Shown: positions 31,682 to 42,569 of the stretch, piece by piece
Layout: each line of letters opens with the position of its first letter
Position numbering within the stretch: the first letter of the stretch is position 1
Origin: CAVXNP01 sp963763305
GTDB lineage: Bacteria > Pseudomonadota > Gammaproteobacteria > Xanthomonadales > Rhodanobacteraceae
Assembly (NCBI GenBank): GCA_963763305.1
Contig: CAVXNP010000001.1
Span: 2,852,001-2,916,000 of the forward strand
DNA: 64,000 nucleotides
Direction: 5' to 3'
The notes under the pieces: model-generated
The model's input: only the letters and a program-made list of their open reading frames with translations
Database searches by the model: none
Told to the model about the DNA's origin: nothing
Program-made: the position numbers and the translations under genes

Positions 31682-32953
31682 ATGCCGTCGGTCCCGGACG
31701 TAGCGACGACCGGCCGGGTCGAAAAGTTTCGACGGGTTCGCCAAGCCACGGTGGCGCTCTGCGCTCCGCTGAGCGCCGAAGACCTGATGGTGCAGTCGAT
31801 GCCCGACGCCAGCCCGGGCAAGTGGCACCTGGCGCATACCACCTGGTTTTTCGAGCAGTTCGTGCTCGGTCGAAACCGGGCCTACCGCCCGGTCGATGCG
31901 TCCTGGCACTATCTTTTCAACTCGTACTACCAGAGCGTCGGACCGATGCACGCCAGGCCGCGGCGCGGGTTGCTGTCGCGGCCGACGCTGGAGCAGGTGA
32001 TCGATTACCGCCGTCAGGTCGACGACCGCGTCTGCGAGGCACTGTCGCGTGATCCCGAGCCCGAGCTGGGCGCGCTCATCGAGCTCGGCCTGGAGCACGA
32101 GCAACAGCATCAGGAGTTGTTGCTTACCGACATCAAGCACGCCCTTTGGTGCAACCCGATGCAGCCGGTCTATGCCGCGGCCGAGCCCGCCATTCACGCG
32201 GAAGCTCCGGTGGCGCCGGCATTCATCGACGGCGCGGAGGGCGTCGTGGAGATCGGCCATGCCCGCGACTCCTTCGCCTACGACAACGAGACCCCGCGCC
32301 ATCGGGTGCTGTTGCACCCGCATGCGCTGGCCAACCGGCTGGTGACCAACGGCGAATACCTGGCGTTCGTGCATGAGGGTGGCTATCGGGAGCCCTCGTT
32401 GTGGCTGTCCGATGGCTGGGCCACCGTACAGGGCGAAGGCTGGCAGCGACCGCTGTATTGGCATGAGGACCTGGCCAGCGAGTTCACGCTCGCCGGCGTG
32501 CTGCCGATCGACCCGGATGCGCCGGTGTGCCACCTGAGCTATTTCGAGGCCGATGCCTTCGCCCGCTGGGCCGGGGCGCGGCTGCCCCTGGAGAGCGAGT
32601 GGGAGAGTGCCGCGACGATCGCTTCACCGGACCGGGGCAACCTGCGCGACGGCATGCCGCGGTTGCCGGGCCCGGCCGATGCGGGCCACGGCGTGCGCCA
32701 GCTGTTCGGCGATGTCTGGGAATGGACCGCCTCGCCTTACGTCAGCTATCCGGGGTTCAAGCCGCTGGCCGGCTCGCTCGGCGAATACAACGGCAAGTTC
32801 ATGAACGGCCAGTGGGTCCTGCGCGGCGGTTCGTGCGCCACGCCACGGGCGCACATCCGGTCCAGTTACCGCAACTTTTTCCCTCCCCACGCCCGCTGGC
32901 AGTTTGCCGGTTTGCGTCTGGCGAGGGACCGCAACGCCCAAGGGGGATCATGA
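31682..32953 (+). CDS. egtB: Ergothioneine biosynthesis sulfoxide synthase EgtB
   Basis: 423 aa non-heme iron enzyme joining a thiol (gamma-glutamylcysteine or cysteine) to hercynine with O2. The N-terminal DinB-like domain supplies the iron histidines (GKWHLAHTTWFFEQ near 48, HEQQHQELLLTD near 138). The C-terminal FGE-sulfatase domain has GYREPSLWLSDGW, FGDVWEWTAS and RSSYRNFFPPHARW. I chose the ATG at 31682 with AGGAA upstream; 31601 would add 27 residues without a ribosome site. The stop overlaps the egtD start. No egtC or egtA is present nearby. Confidence 0.93.
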   Translation: MPSVPDVATTGRVEKFRRVRQATVALCAPLSAEDLMVQSMPDASPGKWHLAHTTWFFEQFVLGRNRAYRPVDASWHYLFNSYYQSVGPMHARPRRGLLSRPTLEQVIDYRRQVDDRVCEALSRDPEPELGALIELGLEHEQQHQELLLTDIKHALWCNPMQPVYAAAEPAIHAEAPVAPAFIDGAEGVVEIGHARDSFAYDNETPRHRVLLHPHALANRLVTNGEYLAFVHEGGYREPSLWLSDGWATVQGEGWQRPLYWHEDLASEFTLAGVLPIDPDAPVCHLSYFEADAFARWAGARLPLESEWESAATIASPDRGNLRDGMPRLPGPADAGHGVRQLFGDVWEWTASPYVSYPGFKPLAGSLGEYNGKFMNGQWVLRGGSCATPRAHIRSSYRNFFPPHARWQFAGLRLARDRNAQGGS

Positions 32954-33942
32954 TGAACACCCAAGCCTGCGATATCCGGGATGACGGCCCGACACCGCCC
33001 TCGGGCGAACTGCTGCAGGTGGTGCAGAGTGGCCTGCATGCCACGCCCAAGCGTCTGCCCTCGTGGCTTTTCTACGACGAGCGCGGCTCGCAACTGTTCG
33101 AACAGATCTGCGAGCAGCCGGAGTACTACCTGACCCGATGCGAACTGGCGCTGATGCGCGCCCACGCCGGCCCCATGGCAGGGGTGCTCGGGCCGGATGT
33201 GCGGCTGGTCGAGTACGGCAGCGGTACCGCGATCAAGACCGGATTGCTGCTCGAGCAGTTGGTTTCCCCGGTCTGCTATGTGCCTGTGGAGATCTCGCCC
33301 GAGCCGTTGCGGCTTAGCGTGGAGCGGCTGCAGGCGGTCTTTCCGCAGTTGCCGATGCAGCCACTGTGCGCCGATTTCAGCCGCTCGCTGCGGTTGCCGA
33401 TTCCGCCGCGCGCGCCGGGCCGCACGGTGCTGTATTTCCCCGGTTCCACGATCGGCAACTTCGAGATGCGCGACGCGGTGGCGTTGCTGCGCAAGATGCG
33501 CGCGGAGATGGGCGAGGGCGGCGGGCTGCTGATCGGCGTGGATCTGAAGAAGGACGCGGGCATACTCGAGGCTGCGTACAACGACGAGGCCGGCATCACC
33601 GCGCAGTTCACCCTGAACATGCTTGTGCGGCTCAATCGCGAGCTGGGTTGCGACTTCGACCTGGGTGCATTTCACCACCGCGCGCACTACAACCCGATGG
33701 CGGGGCGCATCGAGACCGCGCTGGTCAGCGACGCGGTGCAGAAGGTCCGCTGGGGACGGCGCCCGCTGGCCACGTTCGAAGCCGGCGAGGCGATGCAGGT
33801 GGAGTACAGCTGCAAGTACAGCGTGGACGACTTCGCCGCCCTGGCGGAAAAGGCCGGGCTGGCCGTGCGCCAGGTGTGGACCGATCCCCGCCGGATGTTC
33901 AGCGTGCAGTACCTGGTGCGTGCGGCTTCTTCAGCCGGCTGA
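32950..33942 (+). CDS. egtD: L-histidine N-alpha-trimethyltransferase EgtD
   Basis: 330 aa SAM-dependent enzyme making hercynine from histidine, the first ergothioneine step. The sequence has YDERGSQLFEQICEQPEYYLTRCE (typical EgtD start) and SAM motif LVEYGSGTAIKT near 87. FPGSTIGNFE, the FDLGAFHHRAHYNP loop and a C-terminal TDPRRMFSVQYL follow. The ATG at 32950 overlaps the egtB stop (ATGA); an alternative start is 32953. Together they form a two-gene ergothioneine operon. Confidence 0.94.
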   Translation: MMNTQACDIRDDGPTPPSGELLQVVQSGLHATPKRLPSWLFYDERGSQLFEQICEQPEYYLTRCELALMRAHAGPMAGVLGPDVRLVEYGSGTAIKTGLLLEQLVSPVCYVPVEISPEPLRLSVERLQAVFPQLPMQPLCADFSRSLRLPIPPRAPGRTVLYFPGSTIGNFEMRDAVALLRKMRAEMGEGGGLLIGVDLKKDAGILEAAYNDEAGITAQFTLNMLVRLNRELGCDFDLGAFHHRAHYNPMAGRIETALVSDAVQKVRWGRRPLATFEAGEAMQVEYSCKYSVDDFAALAEKAGLAVRQVWTDPRRMFSVQYLVRAASSAG

Positions 33943-34015
33943 GACACGCTGCGCCGGGTCCGCCCGGGCCCGCGCACTGAGGCATAATCGAGCCACTCCC
34001 CGAGATCAAGCGATC

Positions 34016-34393
34016 ATGCCGCCACGCAGTCCCGACAACGACAAGCTCGACCGCATCGTGGCCGAGGCCCGCCGACAGGCCGAGCAGCGCGAACTGGGCT
34101 ATCGCGAGCGTGCGCTGAAGATGTACCCGTGGGTATGTGGGCGCTGCGCGCGTGAATTCACCCGCGACAACCTGCGCGAGCTGACCGTACACCACCGCAA
34201 TCACGACCACGACTTCAATCCGCCGGACGGAAGCAACTGGGAGCTGTTGTGCGTGTACTGCCATGACAACGAGCACTCGCGCTACATCGACAACGTGACC
34301 GGTTCCTCCACCCGCGAGGAGACTGCGGCGGCGGCTACCGGCAACCCGTTCGCCGACCTCAAGGCGATGCTGGACGCCAAGGGCCGTCGCTGA
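34016..34393 (+). CDS. yajD: YajD-family HNH nuclease
   Basis: 125 aa. The HNH fold has the zinc-type CGRCAREF and CVYCHDNEHS pairs around the catalytic LTVHHRNHDHDFNPPDGSNWELL. It matches E. coli YajD in size and layout. The function of YajD is not established. Reading the same frame further upstream overlaps egtD and is not coding. Followed by a methyltransferase gene 80 bp on. Confidence 0.85.
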   Translation: MPPRSPDNDKLDRIVAEARRQAEQRELGYRERALKMYPWVCGRCAREFTRDNLRELTVHHRNHDHDFNPPDGSNWELLCVYCHDNEHSRYIDNVTGSSTREETAAAATGNPFADLKAMLDAKGRR

Positions 34394-34475
34394 GGCTGTG
34401 GTTCGTGGCGCCGCTGCCCCTGGCCTGCGGTGGCCCGCGTAGAATGGCGCTCCTTTGCGTTTGCCAGATGTTCCC

Positions 34476-35534
34476 ATGACGGTTGTCGGACATAGCGCGC
34501 CCGATGCGGCGCTGGAAACCCTGTTCGTTCCCTTCGGCAGCGGCGAGCTGAGCTTGCCCGAGGACGGTGGCGTGCTGTTCCTGCAGGCCCGCGACGGCTT
34601 TCGCCTGCGCGAAATGGCGCAACCTGGCTGGCTCTGCGAGCAGGGCTTCCGGCCATTTGCCGATGACCTGCTGGGCAGCGGCCTGTCGGTGGGCGAGCCC
34701 CCCGAGCATGCCCGCTACCGGCTGGTGCTGGTGCTGCCGCCGCGCCAGCGTGAGCACCGCCGCGCGGTCTTCGCGCGTGCCCTGCTGCATGCCGCCGGGG
34801 GCGGGACTGTCGTGGCCTGCGTGCCCAACAACGAGGGTGCCCGGTCGGCACAAGACGATCTGGCACGACTGGCCGGTGCGGTGCGCTGCGTGTCCAAGCA
34901 CAAATGCCGGGTGTTCTGGACACGGGCGGACCAGCTGGACCCGGACCTGTGCCGGCAGTGGCTGGCGCTGGACGAGCCGCGTCCGATCGCGGACGGTTAC
35001 CTCAGTCGTCCCGGCCTGTTTGCGTGGGACCGCGTCGACCGCGCCTCGGCGCTGCTGGCCGAACACCTGCCGGCCGATATGCGCGGTCGCGTGGCCGACC
35101 TGGGCGCCGGCTACGGTTACCTGTCCTGCCGGTTGATCGCACAGTGCCCGCAGATCACCGCGCTGGACCTCTACGAAGCGGACGCGAGGGCATTGCCGCC
35201 AGCGCGGCAGAACCTGGAGCAGGCCCTGCAGCAGGCCGGCAGGCGGCTTCCGGTGGCGGTGCACTGGCATGACGTCACCCGGGGGCTGGATGCGCGCTAC
35301 GACGCGATCGTGAGCAACCCGCCGTTCCACCAGGGTCGCGCCGACCTGCCAGAGCTCGGGCGGGCGTTCATCGCCCGCGCCGCCGATGCGCTGCAGCCGG
35401 AAGGCCGCTTGTGGCTGGTGGCAAACCGCCACCTGCCCTATGAATCGATGCTGGCGGCGCGGTTCGCACAGGTTCGCACGGTGGCGACCCAGGATGGTTT
35501 CAAGGTGATCGAAGGTTGGAGAGTGCACGCATGA
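34476..35534 (+). CDS. RsmC-like rRNA guanine-N2 methyltransferase
   Basis: 352 aa. The N-terminal half is a degenerate methyltransferase-like domain. The C-terminal half has SAM motif VADLGAGYGYLS (near 205) and catalytic IVSNPPFHQGRA, the pattern of RsmC/RlmG enzymes that methylate exocyclic N2 of guanine in rRNA (m2G1207 for RsmC). Specificity between RsmC and RlmG is not certain. The stop overlaps the next gene's ATG by four bases, coupling it to rsuA, another 16S modification enzyme. Confidence 0.85.
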   Translation: MTVVGHSAPDAALETLFVPFGSGELSLPEDGGVLFLQARDGFRLREMAQPGWLCEQGFRPFADDLLGSGLSVGEPPEHARYRLVLVLPPRQREHRRAVFARALLHAAGGGTVVACVPNNEGARSAQDDLARLAGAVRCVSKHKCRVFWTRADQLDPDLCRQWLALDEPRPIADGYLSRPGLFAWDRVDRASALLAEHLPADMRGRVADLGAGYGYLSCRLIAQCPQITALDLYEADARALPPARQNLEQALQQAGRRLPVAVHWHDVTRGLDARYDAIVSNPPFHQGRADLPELGRAFIARAADALQPEGRLWLVANRHLPYESMLAARFAQVRTVATQDGFKVIEGWRVHA

Positions 35535-36229
35535 AGCTGGTGAAGTTGATCGCGAATCTGGGCTACGGCAGCCGCAAGGAGGTCACCCGCATGTTTCGCG
35601 AGGGACGCATCACCGATGCCGACGGCGAGGTGCTGTACGCGGACGACCAGGTGGCGCACGAAGTCATCCGGCTCGACCACGAACCGCTCGATCCGCCCGC
35701 CGGCCTGGTGCTGGCGATGCACAAGCCGTTGGGAACCACCTGCTCGCGCAAGGACACCGGGCGGGTCGTCTACGACCTGCTGCCGCCGCGCTATCGCGTG
35801 CGCAGCCCGGCTCTGTCCACGGTCGGACGGCTCGATCGCGACACCTCCGGGCTGTTGCTGTTCACCGACGATGGCGCGCTCCTGCACCGGATCATTTCGC
35901 CGAAGGCGCAGGTGAGCAAGGTCTATGAGGCGACCCTGGCGCAGGATCTGCGCGGTGACGAGGGCGCGTTGTTCGCCAGCGGAACGCTGATGCTCGAGTC
36001 CGAAACCACCCCGCTGGCGCCCGCGCAGCTGGAAGCGCTGCAGCCGCGGCGGGCCCGCCTGACCGTCACCGAGGGACGCTACCACCAGGTGCGACGCATG
36101 TTCGCCGCAACCGGGAACCACGTCGAGACACTGCAGCGCGTGGCGATCGGGGCACTGACCCTGGGCGGGCTGGAGCCCGGCGAATGGCGGGCGCTGGAAC
36201 CGGACGAGGTCGCGCAAATCTTCGGCTGA
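35531..36229 (+). CDS. rsuA: 16S rRNA pseudouridine(516) synthase RsuA
   Basis: 232 aa. An N-terminal S4-like domain (MKLVKLIANLGYGSRKEVTR) is followed by the RsuA/RluB catalytic core with GRLDRDTSGLLL, the Asp nucleophile near residue 101, and GRYHQVRRMFAATGNHV near the C terminus. It makes pseudouridine 516 in the small subunit RNA. Overlaps the RsmC-like gene by four bases. Confidence 0.9.
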   Translation: MKLVKLIANLGYGSRKEVTRMFREGRITDADGEVLYADDQVAHEVIRLDHEPLDPPAGLVLAMHKPLGTTCSRKDTGRVVYDLLPPRYRVRSPALSTVGRLDRDTSGLLLFTDDGALLHRIISPKAQVSKVYEATLAQDLRGDEGALFASGTLMLESETTPLAPAQLEALQPRRARLTVTEGRYHQVRRMFAATGNHVETLQRVAIGALTLGGLEPGEWRALEPDEVAQIFG

Positions 36230-36269
36230 CCGGCGCGGCAGTGCCACGCATCTGCCTTCGGGCCCGACC

Positions 36270-36292
36270 GTGGGAGCGGCTTCAGCCGCGAG
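36270..36292 (+). repeat. Single REP palindrome, GCGGCTTCAGCCGC family
   Basis: GTGGGAGCGGCTTCAGCCGC then GAG: the head module of the 127-bp array, here as a lone copy in the rsuA-ykgJ convergent gap. Confidence 0.85.
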
Positions 36293-36344
36293 GGCCGCGC
36301 CAGCGGCCGGAATCTGAAGCGTCGAGGCGCGAGGATCGCCGACG

Positions 36345-36677
36345 TCAAACCACCATCACCGGCGTCGGCAGCGGCTGGCGGTACCATTTCGCCCGCTCGT
36401 CGCGGCAGCTGGGGCTGCCCATGGCGTACTTGCGGCAGATGGCCGGGCGATCCTCGTAGATGCTGCAGCACATCCGGTTGGCATCGATCGCCGCGCACCA
36501 GCCGTCCTCGCCCTTGGCCAGCACCTCCAGGCCATTGGCATCGTGGGTGACCAGCCAGTCGGGCACCTGGTCCTCGGGCATCAGCACCACGGTGAGGCGA
36601 CAGCACACCGCCTCGCAGGCGTCGCAGTGCACGTCCGGGTCGATCGATTCACGGTAGGGGTCGCTTGGCTCGCTCAT
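36345..36677 (-). CDS. YkgJ-family cysteine-cluster protein
   Basis: 110 aa with the Cys-rich pattern HCDACEAVCCRL, DGWCAAID, RMCCSIYEDRPAICRKY and SPSCRDE. This is the YkgJ (UPF0153) signature, thought to bind zinc or an Fe-S cluster. Eight or more conserved-type cysteines are present. Function unknown. Convergent with rsuA across one REP element. Confidence 0.85.
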   Translation of the reverse strand: MSEPSDPYRESIDPDVHCDACEAVCCRLTVVLMPEDQVPDWLVTHDANGLEVLAKGEDGWCAAIDANRMCCSIYEDRPAICRKYAMGSPSCRDERAKWYRQPLPTPVMVV

Positions 36678-36743
36678 GGGTCAGTATGCGCCCGCGCACC
36701 GCCGCCGCCCTGAATCGTTCGTATCCGCATCGCACTTCTTCGA

Positions 36744-37340
36744 TCACTCGGCCGGGCTATCCCACAGCGCCAGCCAGCCGGCGTGCCCCAGTTTCTGCAG
36801 CGTGCGCTGGTTGCGCCGGTAGATTTCGTCGGGATCGGTCATCGCCTCGACCGCGCGCTCCACGCTCGCCTCGCGCAGCAGGTGCAGGGTCGGGTAGGGG
36901 GAGCGGTTGCTGGCGTTCTCGATGTCATCCGGATCGCTGTCGGCGAACTGGTAATGCGGGTGAAAGCTGGCCACCTGCAGCACCCCGTCCAGTTTCAGCG
37001 TTTCCACCGCGGCGTCGGCGACATCCAGGAAATCGTTGTAGTCGAGAAAATCGCCCAGCACGTGTGGATGGATCAGCAGAGTGGTTTCGCATTCGTCCGC
37101 ATCCACCGCGGCCAGACTCTGCAATTCGCCGCACAGCTCGTCCAGCAGCGCGTCGGTATCGCGCGCGTGGCTCACTGCGAAGCGGATCTTCTGCTGCACC
37201 AGCGGAGCGCGCGCGAACGGGCACAGGTTCAGCCCGACCACGGCGCGCTCGACCCAGCGGCGGGTCGCCTCGATGTAGGGAATATCGTCATCGCGTACGC
37301 CGGCGGTGATCGCGGCGGCGGGTGGATGCAAGGGGTTCAT
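36744..37340 (-). CDS. DUF1415 domain-containing protein
   Basis: 198 aa matching the DUF1415 layout: TRRWVERAVVGLNLCPFARAP near the N terminus, IHPHVLGDFLDYNDFLD in the middle and ASFHPHYQFAD with NRSPYPTLHLLRE later. Found widely in gammaproteobacteria; no biochemical role known. Divergent from selO with about 100 bp between them. Confidence 0.85.
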   Translation of the reverse strand: MNPLHPPAAAITAGVRDDDIPYIEATRRWVERAVVGLNLCPFARAPLVQQKIRFAVSHARDTDALLDELCGELQSLAAVDADECETTLLIHPHVLGDFLDYNDFLDVADAAVETLKLDGVLQVASFHPHYQFADSDPDDIENASNRSPYPTLHLLREASVERAVEAMTDPDEIYRRNQRTLQKLGHAGWLALWDSPAE

Positions 37341-37436
37341 TGCTGCGCTCGGGTGGCAAGAGGAAAACGACTATAGCGCCTTGCATGCACGCGACCGTGC
37401 CCGGATATACCTTGCATGCCACGATACGAGTCCGCC

Positions 37437-39001
<1,565 letters not shown>

Positions 39002-39038
39002 CTTCGCCCGACTTCCGGGACGCCAGGAACGGTCTGCT

Positions 39039-39470
39039 TCAGCGTGACAGCGACGCCTTCACGAACTGATCCAACTGCGCGCCGCTGAGCGCACCCGGCT
39101 GCCGCGCGATCTCCCTGCCGTCGCGGAACAGCATCAGGGTGGGAATACTGCGGATGCCGTAACGGGAGGCGATTGCCGACTCGGCGTCGGTATCGAGCTT
39201 CGCCAGCCGCAGGCGTGGCTCCATCCGCCGGGCTGCCTCGGCGAATACCGGCGCAAAACCCTGGCAGGGGCCGCACCAGGTGGCCCAGAAGTCGACCAAC
39301 ACCGGCAGCTCGCCGCGCAGGGCGATCGCGTCGAACGTGTCCGTGCGCAACTCGACCGGCTTGCCCTGAAAAAGCGGCTGCTTGCAGCGGCCGCAGGTCG
39401 GGTGCTGGTCCAGCCGTTCGGCGGGGACGCGGTTGAGGGCTTGGCAATGTGGACAGGCAAGCGTGGTCAT
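39039..39470 (-). CDS. trxC: Thioredoxin 2 (TrxC)
   Basis: 143 aa. The N-terminal zinc ribbon of TrxC has two pairs, CPHC (6-9) and CGRC (about 26-29). The thioredoxin domain has active site WCGPC (about 69) and cis-Pro in SIPTLMLF. It reduces protein disulfides and is oxidative-stress linked in relatives. GGAGG precedes the ATG at 39470. Convergent with selO, whose C-terminal Cys is redox active in the family, a fitting neighbour. Confidence 0.93.
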   Translation of the reverse strand: MTTLACPHCQALNRVPAERLDQHPTCGRCKQPLFQGKPVELRTDTFDAIALRGELPVLVDFWATWCGPCQGFAPVFAEAARRMEPRLRLAKLDTDAESAIASRYGIRSIPTLMLFRDGREIARQPGALSGAQLDQFVKASLSR

Positions 39471-39550
39471 GGCGGGCCTCCAGGGTCTTTCCGGGAAATG
39501 GCGGTCGCGAGAGCCATTTCCAAGTCGCCAAACATCCCGCCAAAGCGGTC

Positions 39551-39572
39551 GTAGGGTGGGCTTCAGCCCACC
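39551..39572 (+). repeat. REP-like palindrome, GGTGGGCT family
   Basis: GTAG followed by GGTGGGCTTCAGCCCACC, a perfect stem around TTCA-type loop; forward member of a pair with the copy at 39628. Confidence 0.8.
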
Positions 39573-39627
39573 AGGCCCACGGAGCGGCAAGGCCAAACCC
39601 CCAAAACCCGATACCCAGGAGCTGGTC

Positions 39628-39645
39628 GGCTGAAGCCCACCCTGC
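39628..39645 (-). repeat. REP-like palindrome arm, GGTGGGCT family
   Basis: GGCTGAAGCCCACCCTGC, inverted relative to 39551 and imperfect (upstream GGTC instead of GGTG). It sits 13 bp from the end of the peptidase gene. Confidence 0.65.
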
Positions 39646-39657
39646 GCCTCTGCAGGT

Positions 39658-41142
39658 TCACCTGCTGCCGTATAGCGCCTTGACGTCCCGCAGCAACGCC
39701 GCCGAGCTGTCCGGCCGGGCGTAGAACATGTGGCCGCCGGGATACTCCTTCACCTGCACCCGGTCCGGATCGCCCATTGCCGGCATCTGGTCCACCACCA
39801 GCACCGATGCCATGAACGGACAGGACAGGTCGTCCCAGCCGTGCGCGATCAGCACCCGCAGGCCCGGGTCGTTGGCGACCGCCTCGCGCAATTGCGAGAC
39901 CGAGCCTTCGTTGGCGTCATCGTCTTCGTGCCACAGCCGGTTCACTTCGTAGCTGAGTGCGTTGTAGCGCCCGTCGTACTTCCAGCCCACGGTACGGGTG
40001 ACGAAGTCGACCATGGCGGTGGTGGTGGGAGCGATGATGCCGTTGAGGATCGGATCGCCGGTGCGTTGCCTGGGCGCGTACGGGAACGGGTCCCATGCGG
40101 TGACGTTGGAGTCGTAGCGGCTGCCCAGCTTGCCTTCGGCCCGGTACACCTCGCGCAGGTAGGCCTGGGTTTCCAGCCGGCCGCCGGAGCGTTTGACGAA
40201 CAACGGGTCGAGCCCGGTCAGTTCGGTGACCTTGCTCACCACGCGAGCGGTGGCCTGTGGATCGGAGCGCCCGCGCATCAGATCCGAGGCGTACTGGCCG
40301 CGGGTGTATTCGACCACCGCGGCCATCGCCTCGGGAGTCAGCCTGTGCTCGCGCTCCAGGTGCGCCGCGGCGATCGCCGGCAGGGTCAGCATCCACGGCA
40401 GCGGCGAGACGTTCTCGTCGTCGAATGCGGCCGGGTCGAGATAGGGCGAGACCAGCACCACGCCGTTCATCGCCACGCCCAGCCGGGTCTGCATGTAGTC
40501 GGTGATGCGCGGGCCGCGGAAGCCGCCGTAGCTTTCGCCTACCAGGTACTTGGGCGATTGCAGCCGGCCGTTGCGGACCAGCCAGTCGTAGATGATCCGC
40601 GACAGGTACTTGATGTCGTTGTCGGTGCTGTAGAACTGCTTGGTAGCTGCCTTGTCGTCGACCAGCGCGCGGCTGAAGCCGGTGCCCACCGGGTCGATGA
40701 AGACCAGGTCGGTAAAGCCCAGCCAGCTGCCCGGGTTGTCGCGCAAGGTGGCCGGGTCCGACGGATGGTCGCCTTCGACGCCGAAGCTGACCCGCTTGGG
40801 TCCGATCGCGCCCAGGTTCAGATACACCGAGGAGGCGCCCGGGCCGCCGTTGAGCGCGAAAGTCACCGGCCGGTCGTGCCCGGCAACGGTATAGGCGGTG
40901 AACACCACTTCGGCGGTGATGTCGCCCTTGTCGTTGCGCACCGGCAGCGAGCCGACGGTGGCGGTGTAGTTGATGGTGCGGCCATCGATGCGCGCGCTCT
41001 GGCTCACGTGCGCGTCGGCAGGCAGCGGCGGCAGGTGGAAATCCCCCTTGCCGGCCGCCGTATCGGGTTTGGAGGCGTCCGCGGCGAGCGCGGGAGTGGC
41101 GGTGGCCAGCAGGGCGGCGACCAGCAGGGCGGCTTGCAGCAT
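39658..41142 (-). CDS. S10-family serine carboxypeptidase-like exported peptidase
   Basis: 494 aa. A signal peptide (LLVAALLATATPALAAD) is followed by the alpha/beta-hydrolase carboxypeptidase fold: LNGGPGASSVYLN, nucleophile GESYGGFRG (Ser near 203), acid in HGWDDLSCPF and His in YPGGHMFYARP. All three catalytic residues are present. Bacterial S10 members are periplasmic peptidases. A GTG three codons upstream (41151) is an alternative start. Open frame continues far upstream without meaning. Confidence 0.88.
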   Translation of the reverse strand: MLQAALLVAALLATATPALAADASKPDTAAGKGDFHLPPLPADAHVSQSARIDGRTINYTATVGSLPVRNDKGDITAEVVFTAYTVAGHDRPVTFALNGGPGASSVYLNLGAIGPKRVSFGVEGDHPSDPATLRDNPGSWLGFTDLVFIDPVGTGFSRALVDDKAATKQFYSTDNDIKYLSRIIYDWLVRNGRLQSPKYLVGESYGGFRGPRITDYMQTRLGVAMNGVVLVSPYLDPAAFDDENVSPLPWMLTLPAIAAAHLEREHRLTPEAMAAVVEYTRGQYASDLMRGRSDPQATARVVSKVTELTGLDPLFVKRSGGRLETQAYLREVYRAEGKLGSRYDSNVTAWDPFPYAPRQRTGDPILNGIIAPTTTAMVDFVTRTVGWKYDGRYNALSYEVNRLWHEDDDANEGSVSQLREAVANDPGLRVLIAHGWDDLSCPFMASVLVVDQMPAMGDPDRVQVKEYPGGHMFYARPDSSAALLRDVKALYGSR

Positions 41143-41279
41143 CTTGTACACGGAATACCCCCGGGCGTAGGAAGACCCAAGCCTAACCGCCCCGGCCGCT
41201 GGTCGACTGTGCCCAAAGGCATGGATCCGTTCTGGACGCTCTGCAGTGCGCCCACAGAAGCGGCGCTCCGGGCAGTCGG

Positions 41280-42569
41280 TCACGTCCTCTGGCGTACCCG
41301 GTACCGTTGCCATGCGCCGGCGGGAATACCCAACGCCACCAGCACCGCCCCCCACAGCAGCGATTCGGCCCCGGTGCCGACCAGCGCCCAGAGCGCGTAC
41401 AGCAGCGCGCCCGCGGCGATGCCGCGGCGCCACCAGGCGACGCGGCGTTCGATGCGCCACCAGGCCAGCACGCTGACCACGTACGGCAACAGGGTGGTGG
41501 CGGTCGACAGCAGGATCGAGAAGGTGAACAAGCCGACCAGGCTGCGGCTGAAGTTCGCCGCGATCAGCACGCTGGCCAGCCCGCTGCTCAGCAGCAGGCC
41601 GAAGGCGGGGGTGCCATGCCGGTCGAGCTGCCCGAACGCCGCCGGAAACAGGCCATCCTGGGCCGCCGCCAGCGGCGTCTGCGCCTGCAACAGCACCCAG
41701 CCGTTGAGCGCGCCAAAACAGGAAATGGTGGCCACCACGGCCAGCGCCACGCCCGCCGTCGGCCCCCACGTCCGCGCGGCCGCCTCGATCATCGGCGCGG
41801 CCGACTGGCGCAAGGTCTCGGCCGGCAGCAGCCCGATCACCACGGTGCAGGCGAGCATGGTGGCGATGCCGGCCACCAGCATGCCGATCAGCGTGGCCCG
41901 CGGAACGGTGCGCTCCGGGTCGGCGACCACGCCGGTCGGTACGGTCGCGGCCTCGAAACCGAGCATCGCCCACAAGGTCAGGGCGGCGGTGCTGGTGGCC
42001 ACCTGGATCAGCGGCAGGCCGCTGGGATTGAACGGGCGCAATGCGCCCGGGTGCACCCAGGCCAGCCCGATCACGCCGAACAGCACCAGCGGCACCAGCT
42101 TGAGCAGCGTGGTCAGCATCTGCACGCGGGCCGCTTCGCGCACCCCCGCCAGGTTGATCGCGGTGCACAGCCACAGCGCGCCCAGCGCACAGGCGGCGCC
42201 GCGGACCGGGGTGGCGGTGGCCGCCGGCCACAGCGCGCCCAGGCTGCCGGCAAACGCCACCGCGATCGCGGCATTCGCACTCCAGGTGCAGATCCAGTAG
42301 CTCCACGCGACGATGAAGCCGGTGCCGTCGCCAAAGCCGCAACGCGCATAGCCGTAGGCCCCGCCGTGGTTGCGGATGGTGCGCGCCAGCCAGGCGTAGA
42401 CCAGCGCCAGCAACAGGGCGCCGCCCAGCGTGAGCGCCCAGCCGAGCAGGCCGGCCGCGCCATACGGCGCCAGTGCCGCGGGCAGCAGGAACACGCCCGA
42501 GCCGATCATGTTGCCGACCACCAGCGCGATCAGGGCCCATTGGCCCAGTGCGCGAGGAGCGCGGCTCAT
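41280..42569 (-). CDS. APC-superfamily amino-acid permease
   Basis: 429 aa with about 12 hydrophobic segments. TM1 carries the substrate-binding GNMIGSGVFLLPA, and GAYGYARCGFGDGTGFIVAW in TM3 and LGFEAATVPTGVV in TM6 match the amino acid-polyamine-organocation family. It overlaps the Rieske oxygenase gene by four bases, so the two are coupled; the permease may import that enzyme's substrate or a related amine. This link is inferred. Confidence 0.87.
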   Translation of the reverse strand: MSRAPRALGQWALIALVVGNMIGSGVFLLPAALAPYGAAGLLGWALTLGGALLLALVYAWLARTIRNHGGAYGYARCGFGDGTGFIVAWSYWICTWSANAAIAVAFAGSLGALWPAATATPVRGAACALGALWLCTAINLAGVREAARVQMLTTLLKLVPLVLFGVIGLAWVHPGALRPFNPSGLPLIQVATSTAALTLWAMLGFEAATVPTGVVADPERTVPRATLIGMLVAGIATMLACTVVIGLLPAETLRQSAAPMIEAAARTWGPTAGVALAVVATISCFGALNGWVLLQAQTPLAAAQDGLFPAAFGQLDRHGTPAFGLLLSSGLASVLIAANFSRSLVGLFTFSILLSTATTLLPYVVSVLAWWRIERRVAWWRRGIAAGALLYALWALVGTGAESLLWGAVLVALGIPAGAWQRYRVRQRT

